From an uncultured cyanobacterium (GTDB lineage Bacteria > Cyanobacteriota > Cyanobacteriia > PCC-6307 > Cyanobiaceae), in NCBI GenBank assembly GCA_903871775.1, contig CAIQIA010000011.1:310001-374000 (forward strand): 64,000 bases of DNA, in the 5' to 3' direction. Position 1 is the first letter of the stretch. Each line of letters opens with the position of its first letter. The notes beneath the pieces are model-generated. The model was not told where the DNA came from, searched no databases, and saw nothing but the letters and a program-made list of their open reading frames with translations. The translations under genes and the position numbers were made by a program. Positions 61,559-64,000 of this stretch are shown here, piece after piece.

Positions 61559-62410
61559 TCAGTCCTCCAGATCGCGTTCGATGGCGGCCGGCACCGCCTC
61601 GAAGCCGCCGTGCTGCCAGCGGGGGCTCCAGATCTCGCAGCCGGCAGCCACGGCGGCGGCCCGTTCGGGACGGGGCTGGCGGTAGCGGGGACCATCGACG
61701 GCGGCGAAGGTCCAGCTCCACCAGCCGCTGGGATACATCGGCACCCAGCCGTAGAGCGGATCGGCGTGGCCGAACACCTGGCGCAGCAGCCGCACGGTGT
61801 CGAGGTGCACCTGCCGAAAGGCTTCGGGCGATTCGCTCTGGGTGGCGAAGACACCGCCGGGCCGCAGGATGCGGCGGCAGTGCTCGAAGAAGGTGCGGTT
61901 GAACAGGCCTTCGGCGGGGCCGGCGGGGTCGGATCCGTCGACCAGCACCACGTCGTAGCTGGCGTCGGCCGCGGCGGCGACCCAGGCGATGCCGTCACCG
62001 ACCGTGAGCTGCAGCCGCGGATCGCTCCAGGCGCTGCCGCCGATGGACGGCAGGTGTTCGCGGCAGAGCTCGACCACCCGCCCGTCGATCTCGACCATGT
62101 CGAGGTGCTGCACCTCACCATGGCGCAGGCATTCGCGGGCGGTGCCGCCGTCGCCACCGCCGACCACCAGCACCCGCTCGAGCCGTTCGGCGCTGCAGAG
62201 GGCCGGATGCACCAGCGATTCGTGGTAGTGCCGCTCCTGCCGTTCGGCGGTCATCCAGCAGCCATCGAGCAGCAGCCCCTTGCCGTAGCGGTCGCTGTCG
62301 ATCAGGGTGATGCGCTGGAACGGGCTCGTCTCTTCGAGCAGCACCCGGCCGGCCAGGCCATAGCGCATGCCGTCGTGGTCTTCGTTGATCCAGCCGTCGG
62401 TGGTGGTCAT
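61559..62410 (-). CDS. speE: Polyamine aminopropyltransferase (spermidine synthase)
   Basis: A 283-residue SpeE: transfers aminopropyl from decarboxylated SAM to putrescine. Motifs: [108 protein letters not shown], and [19 protein letters not shown]. Its ATG overlaps the mazG stop (ATGA). Operon mazG-speE-speB. Confidence 0.95.
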   Translation of the reverse strand: MTTTDGWINEDHDGMRYGLAGRVLLEETSPFQRITLIDSDRYGKGLLLDGCWMTAERQERHYHESLVHPALCSAERLERVLVVGGGDGGTARECLRHGEVQHLDMVEIDGRVVELCREHLPSIGGSAWSDPRLQLTVGDGIAWVAAAADASYDVVLVDGSDPAGPAEGLFNRTFFEHCRRILRPGGVFATQSESPEAFRQVHLDTVRLLRQVFGHADPLYGWVPMYPSGWWSWTFAAVDGPRYRQPRPERAAAVAAGCEIWSPRWQHGGFEAVPAAIERDLED

Positions 62411-63303
62411 CCCGGATGCTCCGCAGGCCCTTCGGGGGGCATGGGGTCAGCATGGAGGTCGGTGGTGGCGGCCTGTTTAAGGGCCCGTTTCGCCTCCTGC
62501 CAGTGGCCTTCGAGTTCGGCGATCGAGCGGCCCGCCAGGTCGCCGTCGAGGGCGGCCTCGACCCGGGCGAACCGCTGCAGAAAGCGGCGGTTGGTGCCCG
62601 CCAGACCCTCCTCAGGGCTGAGGTCACACCAGCGGGCCACATTCACCAGGGTGAACAGCACATCCCCCAGTTCGGTCTCGGCGTGGGCCCGGTCACCGCT
62701 GGCAACGGCCTCCTTGAGTTCATCGAGCTCTTCGTGCACCTTGGCCCAGACGCCAGCGAGGTCGTCCCATTCGAAGCCGGCCCCGGCGGCCCGGCGCGAG
62801 ATGGCCATGGCTCCGGCGAGGGCCGGCTGACCCCGCACCTCGGCCGCCAGCCGGTCGCTCAACGGGCTGGCCGAAGCGGAGCGATCTTCACCCCTGGCGG
62901 CCCGTTCCTCGGCCTTGATCGCCTCCCAGCTGCGGGCCGGTTCGTGGGGGGCGAAGACATGCGGATGGCGCCGCACCAGCTTGGCGTTGATCGTTTCGGC
63001 GACGGCCGCCAGGTCGAAGGCGCCGCGGTCGCTGGCCAGCTGGGCGTGCAGCACCACCTGCAGCAGCAGGTCGCCCAGTTCGTCGCAGAGGTGATCGTCG
63101 TCGCCCTGGCGGATGGCATCGGCCACCTCATGGGCTTCTTCGAGCACATGGGGGATGAGGCTCGCGTGGGTCTGGGCCAGGTCCCAGGGGCAGCCGCCGT
63201 CGGGGTCCCGCAGGCGGGCCACCACCGCGGCGAGGGCCGCCAGGGCCGTGGTGGCCCGGGGGTCGGGGGGCAGGTCGGTCACCGGTCGGACGGGCAGCGG
63301 CAC
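62407..63303 (-). CDS. mazG: Nucleoside triphosphate pyrophosphohydrolase MazG
   Basis: A 298-residue tandem-domain MazG. The first domain has [60 protein letters not shown], with the EExxE/ExxD metal site; the second has [22 protein letters not shown] and [18 protein letters not shown]. It hydrolyses NTPs to NMP and pyrophosphate (house-cleaning). Its start lies 11 bases from the divergent tRNA-Val gene. Confidence 0.94.
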   Translation of the reverse strand: MPLPVRPVTDLPPDPRATTALAALAAVVARLRDPDGGCPWDLAQTHASLIPHVLEEAHEVADAIRQGDDDHLCDELGDLLLQVVLHAQLASDRGAFDLAAVAETINAKLVRRHPHVFAPHEPARSWEAIKAEERAARGEDRSASASPLSDRLAAEVRGQPALAGAMAISRRAAGAGFEWDDLAGVWAKVHEELDELKEAVASGDRAHAETELGDVLFTLVNVARWCDLSPEEGLAGTNRRFLQRFARVEAALDGDLAGRSIAELEGHWQEAKRALKQAATTDLHADPMPPEGPAEHPG

Positions 63304-63314
63304 AATGGAATCAC

Positions 63315-63386
63315 GCCCGGTTAGCTCAGGGGTAGAGCGCCTGCTTTACACGCAGGATGTCGCTGGTTCGAAACCGGCACCGGGCA
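63315..63386 (+). tRNA. tRNA-Val (anticodon UAC)
   Basis: A 72-base cloverleaf: acceptor GCCCGGT pairs with ACCGGGC (63379-63385) and discriminator A63386; the D arm contains TTAGCTCAGGGGTAGAGC; the anticodon arm CCTGC-TTTACAC-GCAGG gives anticodon TAC; the T arm is CTGGTTCGAAACCGG. No CCA is encoded. The 3' half is a typical attB for tyrosine integrases, and an integrase gene begins 148 bases downstream. Confidence 0.97.
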
Positions 63387-63503
63387 TCGCCAGAAACCAA
63401 GCGGGATCTAGGGTCTGAGCCAGTCTGGGCCTGGATTCTCGCGGTCGGGCGATTCGGCCCCAAGTGGCCCAGAACGGCCTAAAACCGCCAAGGTCCACCT
63501 AGA

Positions 63504-63532
63504 TTTCACGCAGATTTTCACGCGGCGTGAAA
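63504..63532. promoter_or_regulatory. TTTCACGC direct and inverted repeats before the integrase gene
   Basis: TTTCACGC occurs at 63504-63511 and 63516-63523, and its reverse complement GCGTGAAA at 63525-63532. The last two form a 17-base palindrome with a single central G, ending 2 bases before the GTG start of the integrase. This looks like an operator or integrase arm-type site controlling the gene. The rest of the 63387-63534 spacer holds only GC-rich sequence. Confidence 0.6.
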
Positions 63533-63534
63533 CC

Positions 63535-64000
63535 GTGGCCCTTTCCCGCCCGCAGTGGCTGGCCGACCTGTCCCGCAGCTTCAGGCGGCACCGGCAAGGC
63601 CGGCCCGGCTGGACCATCGAGGTGAACCGCGACCGGCTGCGGGTGGTCTCAGACGAGCTCCCGGTCAGGCCGGGCGAAGCGCATGGATCCGGTCCGAAGC
63701 GCCGCGCCGTGTCCCTGGCCACCCCGCCTGGCCCGTCGACCTCGACGGCCGCACTCGTTGAGGCGTGCAACCTGTATGACCTGGTGCTGGCCGGCACCTG
63801 GCGCTGGCCAGACCCCGATGGTGTGCCCGCGGTTGGGGAGCGCGATCGACTGAGCCCTGCAGCCCTGCAGCGGCTGGTTGCGCGGCTGGAGACGGCGCTC
63901 GTGGGCGAGGTGATCGCCAGCGACACCTGGGCGCGCACCTATGCCCCCTATCTGGGCCGTCTGATCGCCATGGCCGGCAAAGATGCCTGGAGCGAAGACC
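63535..64000 (+). CDS. Tyrosine recombinase/integrase, N-terminal part (runs off window)
   Basis: An open frame from GTG 63535 continues past the right edge. The first 155 residues start MALSRPQWLADLSRSF, with an Arg-rich segment WTIEVNRDRLRVVSDE typical of an AP2-like/arm-binding N-terminus, a linker, and then LVARLETALVGEVIASDTWARTYAPYLGRLIAMAG, which resembles the SAM-like core-binding domain of phage integrases. The catalytic domain would lie beyond the window. Its position next to tRNA-Val strongly supports the call. The upstream frame has no ATG; GTG is the likely start, directly after the TTTCACGC palindrome. Confidence 0.75.
   Translation, partial: MALSRPQWLADLSRSFRRHRQGRPGWTIEVNRDRLRVVSDELPVRPGEAHGSGPKRRAVSLATPPGPSTSTAALVEACNLYDLVLAGTWRWPDPDGVPAVGERDRLSPAALQRLVARLETALVGEVIASDTWARTYAPYLGRLIAMAGKDAWSED

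Noticed and set aside
63387-63503. Rho-independent terminator after tRNA-Val
   Set aside because: GC-rich inverted segments occur but no T-run follows them.

Overview
This window comes from the chromosome of a high-GC picocyanobacterium of the Synechococcus/Cyanobium type. The evidence is cyanobacterial: a ferredoxin-type nitrite reductase (nirA), a cyanobacterial NarB, an ABC nitrate transporter nrtABCD, urtABCDE, a DUF1830 protein, the 'nitrate reductase associated' protein, and NtcA-type promoters. Gene density is very high and many neighbours overlap by 4 to 50 bases. Most long antisense frames are GC-driven shadows and are omitted.

Layout. 1-3.7 kb: cyanate lyase (cynS), then an unusual, visibly less GC-rich block with a winged-helix/DUF5919-like regulator, a haem-oxygenase-like di-iron oxidase and a TIGR04222-type membrane protein. 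3.7-8.3 kb: a giant secreted RTX/choice-of-anchor protein. 8.3-24 kb: nitrate assimilation: narB, a ureohydrolase that could be an agmatinase or guanidine hydrolase, an acyltransferase, nrtDCBA, the nitrate-reductase-associated protein, a TrpD2-like protein, nirA, a CbiX chelatase fusion and cobA (siroheme supply for NirA). 24-29 kb: a degenerate class III cyclase, a cupin, and a transglutaminase / alpha-E / permuted ATP-grasp operon. 29.5-41 kb: the urease locus, broken up by unrelated genes (ureB-ureC; a 4Fe-4S membrane protein; ureA; an AEC transporter; a peroxiredoxin-like protein; a desaturase; a domain-swapped photolyase with ureD; ureE-ureF; a TauE exporter; ureG). 41-46.5 kb: the urea ABC transporter urtABCDE. 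46.5-63.3 kb: mostly housekeeping (pabC-pabB-queC, queE-pyrG, dps, a sigma factor, aspS, gcvT, speB-speE-mazG) with inserted surface or secreted genes (ecotin, a second RTX protein, a periplasmic beta-carbonic anhydrase). 63.3-64 kb: tRNA-Val(UAC) followed by the start of a tyrosine-recombinase integrase, so a genomic island probably begins at the right edge.

The unifying theme is assimilation of poor nitrogen sources (cyanate, nitrate, urea, perhaps guanidine) under NtcA. I find NtcA-like boxes upstream of cynS, narB, nrtA, nirA and urtA, each followed at 22-23 nt by a TAN3T-like -10 element, plus a perfect GTAN8TAC site in front of a 67-residue unknown protein. All functional statements come from reading the sequence and from knowledge of the families; no searches were run.
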